NCBI GenBank assembly: GCA_026014595.1
Contig: JAOZHY010000009.1
Coordinates: 124,001 to 188,000, forward strand
Length of the DNA: 64,000 bases
Reading direction: 5' to 3'
Source of the DNA: Candidatus Bathyarchaeota archaeon
GTDB taxonomy: Archaea > Thermoproteota > Bathyarchaeia > Bathyarchaeales > Bathycorpusculaceae
This document shows, one piece after another, positions 50,548-60,586 of this stretch (the stretch's first letter is position 1; every line of letters begins with the position of its first letter). Made by a program: the position numbers and the translations under genes. A model generated the notes under the pieces. It was given only the letters and a program-made list of their open reading frames with translations. It was not told where the DNA came from and did not search any database.

Positions 50548-51063
50548 ATGCTTGGAACCTACGAGAATTTCCCCGCGAGCACCCACCTCGTAGCAACTTT
50601 TGCGTCACAGCTTTCAAGCAGAAAACTCCAAGAGAAACTCATTCAGGTTCTCCGTGGAGTAAACCGCAAAACCTTCAGCTTCGACCAAGTTGCACAGCCA
50701 GCGTTGCACGACTGCACCGTAATCCTGGAAGCGGGGTTAGCTGAGGGCGAAAGCTTCAGCTTCATCGACGATGAAGAAACAGAGAAAGCCCTCGGCTTGT
50801 TGAGGAAGGCATCCTTCGAGAGGATGGACCTGTTCTGCGTCGTGCGCTATTACAAGGGTACAGCGGAAAAAAAGAAGCCCCTAAAATTCGATTATTACAT
50901 GCTCCGCGCAGTCTTCGGCGAGGGCTCGATGGAGCTTCAGGTTTTTCACGAACGTGGCCCGAGGTATATTTCGCCCGAAGACCTTGTCGTATTCCTAGTT
51001 AGGGAAGTAAACAACACTTCAGCGCGGAGGATTCTGAGAACGGTTGAGCCTTCTACGGATTAG
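50548..51063 (+). CDS. hypothetical protein
   Basis: 171 aa intact ORF. Confidence 0.65.
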   Translation: MLGTYENFPASTHLVATFASQLSSRKLQEKLIQVLRGVNRKTFSFDQVAQPALHDCTVILEAGLAEGESFSFIDDEETEKALGLLRKASFERMDLFCVVRYYKGTAEKKKPLKFDYYMLRAVFGEGSMELQVFHERGPRYISPEDLVVFLVREVNNTSARRILRTVEPSTD

Positions 51064-51652
51064 CGTTCAAAAACTTCAACACAGTCGCGTGCAGCGCTTC
51101 GGCAACTGCGTTTTTTGGTTTGTTGCCGTCGATTCTGATTAAGTCGCCTTTTTCCACGAACTGCAGGTAAATCTCTCGCACTTTCCGCTGTGTCTCCAGA
51201 TTCTCCATCACAGACCTGTGAGCCTTCAGCCGCCGCATAACGGTTTCTGGGTTGACATCTATGAAGAGGGCTAAGTCTGGGCGAAGAGCATGCTCATTTA
51301 TCTTTTGTATCCAGTCCACGCTGAGCCCGGCGGCGCCTTGGTAAGCCAGCGAGGAGTAGACGTATCGGTCGGAAATCACCAGTTTCCCTTGACGCAGGGC
51401 GGGGAGAACCTCGTTTTGCACATGCTCAACGCGGTCAGCTGCGAAGAGCAGCGCCTCGACGGTGCTTGGGAGGCGTTTTTCCCGGTAAAGGATGCTTTTT
51501 CTTATGAAGGTGCCGATGCTGCCGCGGCTGGGCTCCGCCGTGTAGACGGCGCCGTGACTTTTCTGCAGCTTTTCCACGAGCAGTTTGGTTTGGGTGGTTT
51601 TTCCGCAGCCGTCTAATCCTTCGATGCAGATGAAGACGCCTTTCCTGTTCAC
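51053..51652 (-). CDS. tmk: thymidylate kinase
   Basis: FICIEGLDGCGKTTQTKLL; DRYVYSSLAYQG. Confidence 0.95.
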   Translation of the reverse strand: MNRKGVFICIEGLDGCGKTTQTKLLVEKLQKSHGAVYTAEPSRGSIGTFIRKSILYREKRLPSTVEALLFAADRVEHVQNEVLPALRQGKLVISDRYVYSSLAYQGAAGLSVDWIQKINEHALRPDLALFIDVNPETVMRRLKAHRSVMENLETQRKVREIYLQFVEKGDLIRIDGNKPKNAVAEALHATVLKFLNANP

Positions 51653-51737
51653 TATTTCTCAACCTCGCGGTGCCGTAGCGTTAATCATTATAGGGAGGCA
51701 CATAAATATAACTTGGCGAAGCGTGGAGGCGTGTGGA

Positions 51738-53018
51738 ATGCCGAAGGCGTATTGGGGCGAGATAAAGGATCCAGTACACGGCTACGTGTACATCACCGAC
51801 GCAGAGAAAGCCATCATCGATTCATATCCTGTGCAGCGGCTGCGAAGGCTGCGGCAGCTGGCGGGATCAGAGTACGTTTATCCCGGCGCCAACCACACCA
51901 GATTCGAGCACTGCGTCGGCGTCATGTACTTGGCTGGAAAGGTTGTTGAGAACCCAAACATCTCGGGCGTGGTGAGCGATGAGGAGATGGATATGGCACG
52001 GGTTGCAGGGTTGCTGCATGACGTTGGGCACGGTCCGTTTTCGCACGTTTTTGAGCAGCTGCTGATACGCGATTTGGACAGGACGCATGAGGACCTCACT
52101 TCGTGGATTATCGAGAAAAGCGAGTTAAGCGACAAGGTGGCGAAGATGGGGTACGCGCCTGAGGAGATGGGGAAACTGGCGGTGGGCAAGCTTCACAAGC
52201 TAGGCAAGGCTTTTCTGGACCAGATAATCAGCAGCGCCGTGGATGTGGACAAGCAGGACTTCATCGTTAGGGACACGTTCCACACGGGCGCCGAGTACGG
52301 CTTCATCGACGTGTTCCGGCTAATCCACGCTTTGGACGTGCTGGGCGAGGACCTAGCCGTGGAGGTCGGTGCGCTGTCGGCGCTGGAAGCGTTTATGATT
52401 GCGCGGATTGAGTCGTTTAAGAGCATCTACTTCCACCGCGTGGGGCGGGCGGCGCAGATAATGCTTGCCATGGCGATGGAGAAGGCGAACGAGGAACTCG
52501 GGTTGACGGCGTTTAAGACGCCTGAGGAGTACATGGCGATGGATGATTACACGGTGTGGTCGGCTTTGAAGCGCTGCGAGAAGTCGAAGGGGATAATTGC
52601 GGATTTGGAGCGGCGGCGGCTGCTTAAGTGCGCGTACGAGCGGACTTTCTACCAGAAAGACACAGTAGTTTCGAACATTTTTGGGCGCGAGGCGTACAGG
52701 CGCCAGATGCAAGCTGAAATCGCCAAGGAAGCAGGCGTGGACGCTGAGACAGTGGTGATTGATGTGCCCACAGTGCCATCGGTACCGTATCACCACGCGG
52801 TGCTGATGGAGAGCATGGAGATTCCTGTATTCACTAGGACGTCGACGGGCGGCAAAGAGTTGCAGCGGCTCAGCGATATCTCGAAGATTTTTGAGACTTT
52901 GAAGGGTTTCATGAATATACTGCGGGTTTACACGAGGGAGGCTGACAGGGAACGCGTTGGGAAGGCAACCGTCACGATTCTGGGCAAGATTCCGTCGGCA
53001 GCTAAAATCTCTTTTTAA
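51738..53018 (+). CDS. HD-domain phosphohydrolase
   Basis: IKDPVHGYVYITD; TRFEHCVGVMYLA; GLLHDVGHGPFSHVFE. Confidence 0.93.
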   Translation: MPKAYWGEIKDPVHGYVYITDAEKAIIDSYPVQRLRRLRQLAGSEYVYPGANHTRFEHCVGVMYLAGKVVENPNISGVVSDEEMDMARVAGLLHDVGHGPFSHVFEQLLIRDLDRTHEDLTSWIIEKSELSDKVAKMGYAPEEMGKLAVGKLHKLGKAFLDQIISSAVDVDKQDFIVRDTFHTGAEYGFIDVFRLIHALDVLGEDLAVEVGALSALEAFMIARIESFKSIYFHRVGRAAQIMLAMAMEKANEELGLTAFKTPEEYMAMDDYTVWSALKRCEKSKGIIADLERRRLLKCAYERTFYQKDTVVSNIFGREAYRRQMQAEIAKEAGVDAETVVIDVPTVPSVPYHHAVLMESMEIPVFTRTSTGGKELQRLSDISKIFETLKGFMNILRVYTREADRERVGKATVTILGKIPSAAKISF

Positions 53019-53029
53019 CCGTGTTCTAA

Positions 53030-53593
53030 GTGATTGTTAAAATAGGCGAACGCAGATGGATAAAAGCGAGAAGTGCAGACTTGGAGGAGGACTACGTGGA
53101 AAAAGGCGCTAAAGCCGCCGCAGAAGACCAGAAAATCATCAAAGTAAAAGTTCACAGGAAGAAACAGGAACCATCGGCGGCGCTGTTCTCGCAAAAGGAC
53201 ATCAGACGCTTCGTCACCGAGTTCGTCGCATCATGGATAAGAGGAGACATAACCATCCGTTTCCCAACCGCGGCAGAACTTGCAAAAAAGACGCCGCTGG
53301 CGATAGCGTTTCCCACAGACCCGTCCGTGAACGCGGAACTGAAGATAAAAGAGCATTACGTCGACCTGCTGTCTATTTGTGCTGGCATCAAACCCGTCAC
53401 GCCTGAAGAACAGGAAAAAGCCGTCGCAGAGACTTTCAAGATGCTGCTTATGTTCCGTTCAGCGAACAGGATAGAAGGCAAAATCATCTCAAACGACCTG
53501 GAAAAGCGAGTTGAAGAACTGGAGAAAACTGTTAAAACACAGAGCACGCTTGTGGAGCAGATAACCGGTTTCCTGTTCAAGGAGAAGAAGTAG
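53030..53593 (+). CDS. hypothetical protein
   Basis: 187 aa ORF directly after the HD gene; C-terminal coiled coil. Confidence 0.65.
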   Translation: MIVKIGERRWIKARSADLEEDYVEKGAKAAAEDQKIIKVKVHRKKQEPSAALFSQKDIRRFVTEFVASWIRGDITIRFPTAAELAKKTPLAIAFPTDPSVNAELKIKEHYVDLLSICAGIKPVTPEEQEKAVAETFKMLLMFRSANRIEGKIISNDLEKRVEELEKTVKTQSTLVEQITGFLFKEKK

Positions 53594-53877
53594 AACGGCG
53601 TAAGAAAAGCGTAAGCGCTTCAACGAGGAGGCTTCTTTTCCGATGGAAGGTACCATGCGAGGATCTCTTCTATGGTTTTTTCCGAGTCCCGCTTCTTTTC
53701 AAAGCTTCCTTGACTGAAACAGAGTTTTCTTTCACACGCCTTCCAGCAAGTAATATTTTGCAAGACGAGAATATAGAGCAATGTTTTTGAACAGTGTGTT
53801 CACATTTTTGAACCATGCTGTTCAAAAGTGATGAATTAAATTCAAGCATGGCATTTGCTTTGTGACAGGTGAAATCT

Positions 53878-54435
53878 ATGGCAAATGAAACTCGAAGAAT
53901 AGGCTTGTTCGGGGTCACAGGTATTCTTATCGCTGTTGTTATAATAGCGGGTTTTGTCATTGCAAACAATGTTTTCCAAGTTTCAGGTAAGGGTACGCTG
54001 ACCATTCGGGTAATGGACAAACCAGTGGAGCTTAAGAACCTGAACGTAACTATAGATTGGGCTAGAATACAGGACCAAAATGGAAACTGGATTAATCTGA
54101 TGTTGAGGACTGAACCGTTCTATTTCGACTTGTTATCGTTGCAGAATGTCTCTGAAACTCTCTCTGAAACCGCGATTCCTGCAGGCAATTACACGATGAT
54201 ATCGATGCATGTGCTCACTGCTAACGCGACTTACTTGGACGATAGCACTGTTGACCTAAACGTGCCCAGCGCCGTTATCAAAGTTCTCTTGAAACCTCAG
54301 CTTAACTTGGAAGACGGCGGCCAAGTGACAGTTCTCATAGACCTACAACCTGACGACCTTAATTCGATAGCGATAAGCCACAGCCTGAACCTGCGTCCCG
54401 TGATTAAAGCAGTGGTGCCTTACTCCGACCAGTAG
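53878..54435 (+). CDS. DUF4382-like extracytoplasmic protein
   Basis: N-terminal TM; GTLTIRVMDKPVELKNLNVTIDWARIQ..NYTMISMHVLTANA. Confidence 0.7.
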   Translation: MANETRRIGLFGVTGILIAVVIIAGFVIANNVFQVSGKGTLTIRVMDKPVELKNLNVTIDWARIQDQNGNWINLMLRTEPFYFDLLSLQNVSETLSETAIPAGNYTMISMHVLTANATYLDDSTVDLNVPSAVIKVLLKPQLNLEDGGQVTVLIDLQPDDLNSIAISHSLNLRPVIKAVVPYSDQ

Positions 54436-54473
54436 TGAAATAGGCAGAAGCAACTTAAAAGAGGCTTAAAACG

Positions 54474-54818
54474 TTGACAACAGAACCGGCAACAGCCTTC
54501 GATGAACTCCTGCTTCGCACTATCGATGAAGCCCTAAATTCTTTGGGGGAATCAGTGAAACAAGCTATTTACTTCCACATCGAGAACACATTTGGCCTAA
54601 ACAGAATGCAAATCCCAGAAAATCTTCAACTATTTCAGGAAGCGCTTGAAAAAATCTTCGGAGCAGGCGCGCGTTTAATAGAAGTGCAAATCATAAAAAA
54701 ACTGCATGATGCCACTGGGAACTCGCTGGCGATGAAGAAAAGCGAATTCGAATTCATCAAATACATAGACGTAGCTAAGCAAAGCTATCTAGCAAACGCC
54801 TCCGCAGCGGACTGCTGA
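54474..54818 (+). CDS. hypothetical archaeal protein
   Basis: 114 aa ORF; alpha-helical. Confidence 0.6.
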   Translation: MTTEPATAFDELLLRTIDEALNSLGESVKQAIYFHIENTFGLNRMQIPENLQLFQEALEKIFGAGARLIEVQIIKKLHDATGNSLAMKKSEFEFIKYIDVAKQSYLANASAADC

Positions 54819-54854
54819 AAGCCAAACGCGTCCCCTTTCTTTTTTCTTTAATTT

Positions 54855-55286
54855 TCACGGTTTCTGTCTCCAAGCCTTAAATGTTTCAAACCACATTATT
54901 CCTGCAGCCAGCAAGCCCAAAAATAGGGCGAAGGTGCTGTAGAAGTCCACGCGGTTGAACTGGGTTAAAAAGAAGATCAGAAGCGTCGTGAACATGGTGG
55001 CATACAAGAAATGCCTTGGAAGCATGAACGCTCCGAAGCGCACGAACTGTTTCAAAACACCCACGTTTACAGCTTTAACTAGACGGTATTCGCCGTTCGT
55101 TTTCTCTGCCAAACCCAACTCAGTTAACTTGTCCAAGTGATACACGGCTAAGGCTGGACTGGAAAACCTTAGCGCCCGCTGGGTTTCCCGCACGCCAACT
55201 GCGCCTTTGTTTGAACGCAGCAGTAACCAGTATACACGCAGTGTGTTGCCTTTCAGGACGTTTTCAATGCTTTCTTCGCTCATCAT
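54855..55286 (-). CDS. winged-helix protein with two C-terminal TM helices
   Basis: VGVRETQRALRFSSPALAVYHLDKLTELGLAEK then two TM helices. Confidence 0.75.
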   Translation of the reverse strand: MMSEESIENVLKGNTLRVYWLLLRSNKGAVGVRETQRALRFSSPALAVYHLDKLTELGLAEKTNGEYRLVKAVNVGVLKQFVRFGAFMLPRHFLYATMFTTLLIFFLTQFNRVDFYSTFALFLGLLAAGIMWFETFKAWRQKP

Positions 55287-55475
55287 CGTTCAGTCGACTA
55301 TTGTAGCTTGCAGCCGCTATTTAACGTATGTTAAGTCTAAATCTGAACCACACAAATGCACAGGCTGAGATGCGCGTCTTCCAAAATGCAGGTGCGCAAG
55401 GGCTTAGGGATAGCGAGAGAAGGGTAAGGTTTATTCGATTGTAATAACATTTGCATGATGCTTCAGCTTGAATGT

Positions 55476-55553
55476 GCTCCGGTAGTATAGTCCGGTCAAG
55501 TATTCCGGCCTTTCGAGCCGAAGACCCGGGTCCGAATCCCGGCCGGAGCACCA
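55476..55553 (+). tRNA. tRNA-Glu(TTC) with encoded CCA
   Basis: GCTCCGG...CCGGAGC-A-CCA; loop CTTTCGA; T-arm CCGGG-TCCGAAT-CCCGG. Confidence 0.93.
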
Positions 55554-55623
55554 CATTTGTCTGCGGTAGGTGCTTAAACTTTTTCTATTACGAATTGATT
55601 ATTAGGGGTGTGAAGGCGGGCTT

Positions 55624-56436
55624 ATGTTAAGAACACAATCAAAGAAACCGAGACCCTTGACTGCCCTTATTTCTTTAAGCGGAAAAACCGCGTTAATCAC
55701 TGGCGCAGCGTCAGGCATAGGCAAGGCAATGGCTTACAGGTTCGCGGAGGCAGGTGCCGCGTTGGAACTTGTGGACATAGATGAAGAGCAACTGAAAATC
55801 ACCTATGACGAACTTTCGGAATTAGGCGTGAGAATAGGGACTCACAAGGTTGACCTCTGCAAAAAGTCGGAGATAGAGCAGTTGTGGAGCGAACTGGCGG
55901 GGAAGGAGCCAGATATTCTTGTGAACAACGCAGGCATATACCCGATGAAGGATTTTTTGGAGCTGGACGAAGCTTTCTTACGGAAAGTCATGGACCTTAA
56001 TTTGAACGCAGCCCTATGGATGTGCCAGAACATGATAAAAGCCAGAATGAAACGCGGCGGCGTGATAATCAACGTGGCTTCTGTAGAGGCAGTTATGCCA
56101 GTCAAAGAAGACTTGGTGCCTTATGGCTTAAGCAAGGTCGGAGTCATCATGCTCACAAGGTCGCTAGCTGCGGAATACGGAAGAAAAGGCTTCAGAATAA
56201 ACGCCCTAGTGCCCGGCGGCGTTCTAACGCCTGGAACCAAAAACGTGGCAAAAGAAGTCCTCAAACTCAACGTCAGCATCATCCAGACAGGCTTAGAATA
56301 CCGGCAGAGGCTGCCACTGGGAAGACTGGGCGAACCAGACGAAATAGCACGTATGGCTCTGGTGCTTGCAAGCGACCTGTCAAGCTACGTGCACGGAACG
56401 CTGGTTGCCGTTGACGGCGGATTCCTCTCCGCATAA
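55624..56436 (+). CDS. short-chain dehydrogenase/reductase
   Basis: ALITGAASGIGKAMAYRFAEAGA; NNAGIYP; YGLSKVGV. Confidence 0.95.
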   Translation: MLRTQSKKPRPLTALISLSGKTALITGAASGIGKAMAYRFAEAGAALELVDIDEEQLKITYDELSELGVRIGTHKVDLCKKSEIEQLWSELAGKEPDILVNNAGIYPMKDFLELDEAFLRKVMDLNLNAALWMCQNMIKARMKRGGVIINVASVEAVMPVKEDLVPYGLSKVGVIMLTRSLAAEYGRKGFRINALVPGGVLTPGTKNVAKEVLKLNVSIIQTGLEYRQRLPLGRLGEPDEIARMALVLASDLSSYVHGTLVAVDGGFLSA

Positions 56437-56467
56437 ACATAATAAGCCTGAAAAGCCGCGGACACGG

Positions 56468-56791
56468 TTAAAAGCCATGTGCAAACAGTGAGGGTGTCTC
56501 GCCTTTCTTGCGTTTTTTCGGCTTCTTGCTGCTTTTAAACCTGTGGATTTTGACTACACCGTTCTCCAAGGCGACCCAGTACGTGTTGTTCAGTTTTCGG
56601 TGGTAAACAAATTTCTGCACCGTCCGCTTCAGCTCTGGCGAGGACAAGTCCTCCGAAGTTACTACCAACTCTTTGCCGTTCTCGGCTACCTCCACCTTGA
56701 GGCTTGAACTTAAGAAGCTGGAAAGGCGGTCTCTTTCATCGTGCAGTTCGCCGAGGTCTACTTTTAGCTTGTTTTTGCGCCTAAACAGCAC
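56468..56791 (-). CDS. small basic protein, candidate ribosomal protein eL22-like
   Basis: FLSSSLKVEVAENGKELVVTSEDLSSPELKRTVQKFVYHRKLNNTYWVALENGVVKIHRFK plus basic tail; close to the ribosomal protein operon. Confidence 0.65.
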   Translation of the reverse strand: MLFRRKNKLKVDLGELHDERDRLSSFLSSSLKVEVAENGKELVVTSEDLSSPELKRTVQKFVYHRKLNNTYWVALENGVVKIHRFKSSKKPKKRKKGETPSLFAHGF

Positions 56792-56929
56792 GTGCTCAAC
56801 CTCGGTGAGTTTAAGGGGGATTCTAACTTTTAAAGTTACGCGATTTCAAGGAAAGCTGCCGCTGCACGCAAGATGGACCGAAGCCATCAGACGAGCAATC
56901 CAACCAGCCGGCTAAGACGCATTCAAACC

Positions 56930-56994
56930 AGCCTATTTGGAGCCTAATAGAGATTTGATTGCAGAAACCTATAGAGGGTAGGTCAAGAAACAAC
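56930..56994 (-). repeat. dispersed intergenic repeat copy C
   Basis: reverse complement CTTGACCTACCCTCTATAGGTTTCTGCAATCAAATCTCTATTAGGCTCCAAATAGGCTGG; 21-nt identical block with copy A. Confidence 0.7.
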
Positions 56995-57072
56995 AGAGGA
57001 GGGCTCGTATTGGTGCAGCAAACAACCAACCGATGTTGAAAACGCACCAGGAGAGATGAAAAGAAACTGGCC

Positions 57073-57477
57073 CTATTTTAAGGGTACGTACATCGATGAC
57101 CGTGAGGCGCCGATGCCTGGTGTTCCGTGGCGCACTGGCTTGTTTGATATGGCAAACTCGCCCAGAAGATGCCCAATCATCTCTGGCTTAATCTCCACTG
57201 TCACAAATTCTTTGCCGTTGTGAACCATAACCTTCACGCCAACCATCTCAGGCAGAATAACCATGTCTCGCACGTGAGTCTTCAACGTTACCTCTTTACC
57301 CTTCTTAACTGCTTCCTGCGCAGCACGTAGCTTTTCCAGAAAAATCCGCTGCTCAGGCGTCAAACCTCGCAGCAGGCTCCGCCGTTGCCTGGAAGGAAGC
57401 AGGTTGATGAACTCATCCATGGACATAGCTAGCAAACTGTCCAGCGTATGACCACGATACATGAACTCCTTCGGCAT
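57073..57477 (-). CDS. rps19: 30S ribosomal protein S19
   Basis: [45 protein letters not shown]. Confidence 0.97.
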   Translation of the reverse strand: MPKEFMYRGHTLDSLLAMSMDEFINLLPSRQRRSLLRGLTPEQRIFLEKLRAAQEAVKKGKEVTLKTHVRDMVILPEMVGVKVMVHNGKEFVTVEIKPEMIGHLLGEFAISNKPVRHGTPGIGASRSSMYVPLK

Positions 57478-57522
57478 TTCTATCCAACCAACCTTAATTC
57501 CTTAAGCGCTATAAACGTTGCG

Positions 57523-58266
57523 TCAACTTGTTCTCCGTTTCTTCTTCTGTCCAGCACCACGAGCCGCAATCAACCCCACCTTCTGACCTGGGGGCGCACC
57601 ATGAGAAGTTGTAGTTCCCTTGCGCGCGCTTCGCTTGCTGCTGCCATACGGATGCACAGCAGAAACCATCGCTCGACCACGAGTCCTCGGATACTTGTGC
57701 CCTTTTGCCTTCATCAAATGGTACTTTTCGCCAGCCTTCAAAAACGGCTTTTCCTGCCTGCCCGCGCCAGAAACCACGCCCACTGTCGCCAAGCAGTAAT
57801 CGTTAACGTATCTTATGCGTCCAGACGGTAACCTTATCATTGTTCCCTGAGGCGTATGCCCCACAACTGTGGCGTAAGTGCCTGAAGACTTTGCAAGTTT
57901 CCCACCGTCGCCTGGGCGAAGCTCAAGGTTGCAGACCAAGGTGCCTTCCGGAATCTTGCCCAGCGGAAGAATGTTCCCCACTTCTGGAGCGGCTTTTCCG
58001 CCCAAGCTGATTTGCTGCCCTTCGAAAACGCCTTCAGGAGTAACAGTGTAGAAAGTCACGCCGTTCTCAAACTTCACGAACGCCAGCGGTGAACCGCGAC
58101 CAGGGTCGTGCACCAATGCCTCTACGACGCCGTTTATGGCGGATTCAAAAGATTCCTTGGGCGTTATTGCTGGCGGATACTGCGCGGGCGCAACACGCTT
58201 GTGAGTTGAAGCACGAAATTGTGAACCGCCACGACCACGCCGTTGAACACGAATTCTCTTTCCCAT
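57523..58266 (-). CDS. rpl2: 50S ribosomal protein L2
   Basis: MGKRIRVQRRGRGG; MVSAVHPYGS. Confidence 0.97.
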   Translation of the reverse strand: MGKRIRVQRRGRGGSQFRASTHKRVAPAQYPPAITPKESFESAINGVVEALVHDPGRGSPLAFVKFENGVTFYTVTPEGVFEGQQISLGGKAAPEVGNILPLGKIPEGTLVCNLELRPGDGGKLAKSSGTYATVVGHTPQGTMIRLPSGRIRYVNDYCLATVGVVSGAGRQEKPFLKAGEKYHLMKAKGHKYPRTRGRAMVSAVHPYGSSKRSARKGTTTSHGAPPGQKVGLIAARGAGQKKKRRTS

Positions 58267-58280
58267 CTGTTTTCACCTTT

Positions 58281-58541
58281 TTAGAGTATGCCGAGTTTAA
58301 TAGCAACATCTGATGCCTTGTACTCAGGCGCAAGTTTGACGAAGGCTTTCTTTTCGCCTTGAGGAGTTATCAGCAGATTAACCTTTTCCACTTTCACTTC
58401 GTAAAGCTCTTCAACCGCTTTTTTCACGTCGCTTTTTCCAGCCTTGAGGTTGACGATGAAGATGAGCTTGTTGTCTTTTTCCACCATGAGACTGGCGGAT
58501 TCCGTCATCAACGGATAAGCTATAACATCGTTCGGATCCAT
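58281..58541 (-). CDS. rpl23: 50S ribosomal protein L23
   Basis: AYPLMTESASLMVEKDNKLIFIVNLKA. Confidence 0.95.
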   Translation of the reverse strand: MDPNDVIAYPLMTESASLMVEKDNKLIFIVNLKAGKSDVKKAVEELYEVKVEKVNLLITPQGEKKAFVKLAPEYKASDVAIKLGIL

Positions 58542-59329
58542 TACGCTTCTTCTCCATAAAGTTTAGCTAACCGCTCAACAGCCCCGCTTGTCCACAGGGT
58601 CAGTCTGCCCATGTGGGTGCCTGGCGCCAGCAGTTCCGTGTTAAGGTTGTTGACTGTGACTACGTCCAAGCCTGGAATGTTGCTTGCTGCTTCTGCTAAG
58701 CCCTTGTTCTCAGATATGACGATAAGTGGTCCCACAGCTTGCTTCATTTTTCTGCCCCTGTGCTTGCCTTTACCAGCGCGGATTTTTCTGCTGTCCCTTA
58801 CGCGATAAATGTCTAACATCACGCCTAGCTGCAAGAGGGCGTCCTCAACCTCTTTGGTTTTGGTCAGGCTTTCGATGTCGTCTGTAACTATCATGGGAAA
58901 CTGCGGTACATCATCGATTTGGTGTCCGCGCTCCGCAACCGCTTTCTTTGATGCTGTGGCTGCGATGGCTGAAAGCAGAGCCAAGCGTGCTTCCTTCTTT
59001 GGAATCCGTTTCACAATCTTCTTTTCTGACTTTGGCGGGTGAGCCTGTCTTCCACCCACGGTTCCAGGTGCAAATGCGGCTGTTCCGCGTCCACCTTTGA
59101 TTCGTGGTACGCGTGAGATTGCCATGCCTGTGCCGCGTGATTCTGCGCTTGTGCGTTTTCCTGCCATGGGGTCTCTGCCTTGCGGTTGGCGGCGCTTGGA
59201 CTGGATGGCGAGCACTGCACGTTTTATCACATCTGGTCTTAGAGGTGTTGAGAATACTGCGGGAAGCGTTGTCTTAACAGTTGCTTTCCCCTTGAGATTG
59301 TAGACTTTGGCGGTTTTTGGTTGCGGCAT
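58541..59329 (-). CDS. rpl4: 50S ribosomal protein L4
   Basis: VFSTPLRPDVIKRAV; GGRQAHPPKSEK. Confidence 0.97.
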   Translation of the reverse strand: MPQPKTAKVYNLKGKATVKTTLPAVFSTPLRPDVIKRAVLAIQSKRRQPQGRDPMAGKRTSAESRGTGMAISRVPRIKGGRGTAAFAPGTVGGRQAHPPKSEKKIVKRIPKKEARLALLSAIAATASKKAVAERGHQIDDVPQFPMIVTDDIESLTKTKEVEDALLQLGVMLDIYRVRDSRKIRAGKGKHRGRKMKQAVGPLIVISENKGLAEAASNIPGLDVVTVNNLNTELLAPGTHMGRLTLWTSGAVERLAKLYGEEA

Positions 59330-59344
59330 GATTTGTCTCCCGTG

Positions 59345-60358
59345 TTATTTTCCTTGAGGTGATTCGAGCGAGATGTATGTGACTTGCGGAGGTTGCTCAG
59401 GTATTTCAGTCGGGGGTCTGGCAGGCTGGCGCAGGCGTATGACGCGTTTTTCTGTGCCGGGAACGCTGCCTTCGATTAGAATATAGGGTCCTTTCACGGG
59501 TCCGTAACGGATGAAGTCGCCTTTGACGGTGATTTCTTTTCCGTCTTTGCCGATTTTGAGTATGCGTTTGTTGTATTCTATGCGTTGGTGGTAGCCCATT
59601 TGTCCTGCGCGTGGGATTGAGTACATGAGGTGATGGGGGTTCCATGGTCCGAGGGTGGCGATGCCGCGTTTGGTTTTTCTGCCTTTATGCTGCAGGATTG
59701 TTACTCCCCAGCGTTTGACGGGTCCTTGGAAGCCTTTGCCTGCGGTGACTGCGGCGATGTCGATGTATTGTCCTTCTTTGAAAACTTCTTCTGGCGTGAC
59801 GGTCTTGCCCAAGAGCTGCTTGGCGTATTCGAGTTGTTTGGGAATGGTTGCTCCGCCGATTTCGATTTCTGTTATGTCGGGTTTTTTCTTGGATAAGTTG
59901 GCTTGTTTGGGCTGGGTTGCGGCGATGACGCGAATATTGGTGATGCGGTCTATGTTTTTTTCAAGTTTCTGGAGCATAGCGTCGGTGTCGAAGCTTTCGG
60001 GCAGAACGAGTGTGCGGTCGAGTTCGGCTGGTGGGTCTTTCATCCACGCTTCAGTCAGGTGCTGCAACCCATATGGGGTTTTGGTGTAAGCGCGTATACC
60101 ACATATGAGGATTGGCGGCGTTTCGAGTATGGTGCAGGCTCGCATGACCTCTTTGCCGAAGTTTGGGCTGCGTTTTCTGTCCTCTATGGTAAAAACGTAG
60201 GTCATTCCTGCTTTAAACGCTGTGAAGCCTAAAAGCCGTGGTGTATCCGCGTTTAGTTTTGGCCAGTAGCGTATTCTTGCAACTGGTTTTTTGGCGCGGT
60301 GTCTAGGCAAATAGGCGAGTGAACCGTGTTTTGGGGCGTGAGTTTTTCGGTGTCCCAT
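59345..60358 (-). CDS. rpl3: 50S ribosomal protein L3
   Basis: GHRKTHAPKHGSLAYLPRHRAKK; GKGFQGPVKRWGV. Confidence 0.97.
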   Translation of the reverse strand: MGHRKTHAPKHGSLAYLPRHRAKKPVARIRYWPKLNADTPRLLGFTAFKAGMTYVFTIEDRKRSPNFGKEVMRACTILETPPILICGIRAYTKTPYGLQHLTEAWMKDPPAELDRTLVLPESFDTDAMLQKLEKNIDRITNIRVIAATQPKQANLSKKKPDITEIEIGGATIPKQLEYAKQLLGKTVTPEEVFKEGQYIDIAAVTAGKGFQGPVKRWGVTILQHKGRKTKRGIATLGPWNPHHLMYSIPRAGQMGYHQRIEYNKRILKIGKDGKEITVKGDFIRYGPVKGPYILIEGSVPGTEKRVIRLRQPARPPTEIPEQPPQVTYISLESPQGK

Positions 60359-60586
60359 TGTAATTCCGCTTCGCGAAGTTTAGCAATGAGAAAATATAGT
60401 TATAAACGTTGCCATAGCGCGGTTGATTAATTTGCTGTTATTCACGCATTAATTTTACATAAGATAGAGCTCTGGTGTGTGAATTTTTCTATAGCCCCCT
60501 TTATTTAAAGGGCTTAAACGTGATGGCTGTTTATGTTATAGGTTTATGAGGTAAGCAGCGATTATATGACATTGGGGTAACATGCT

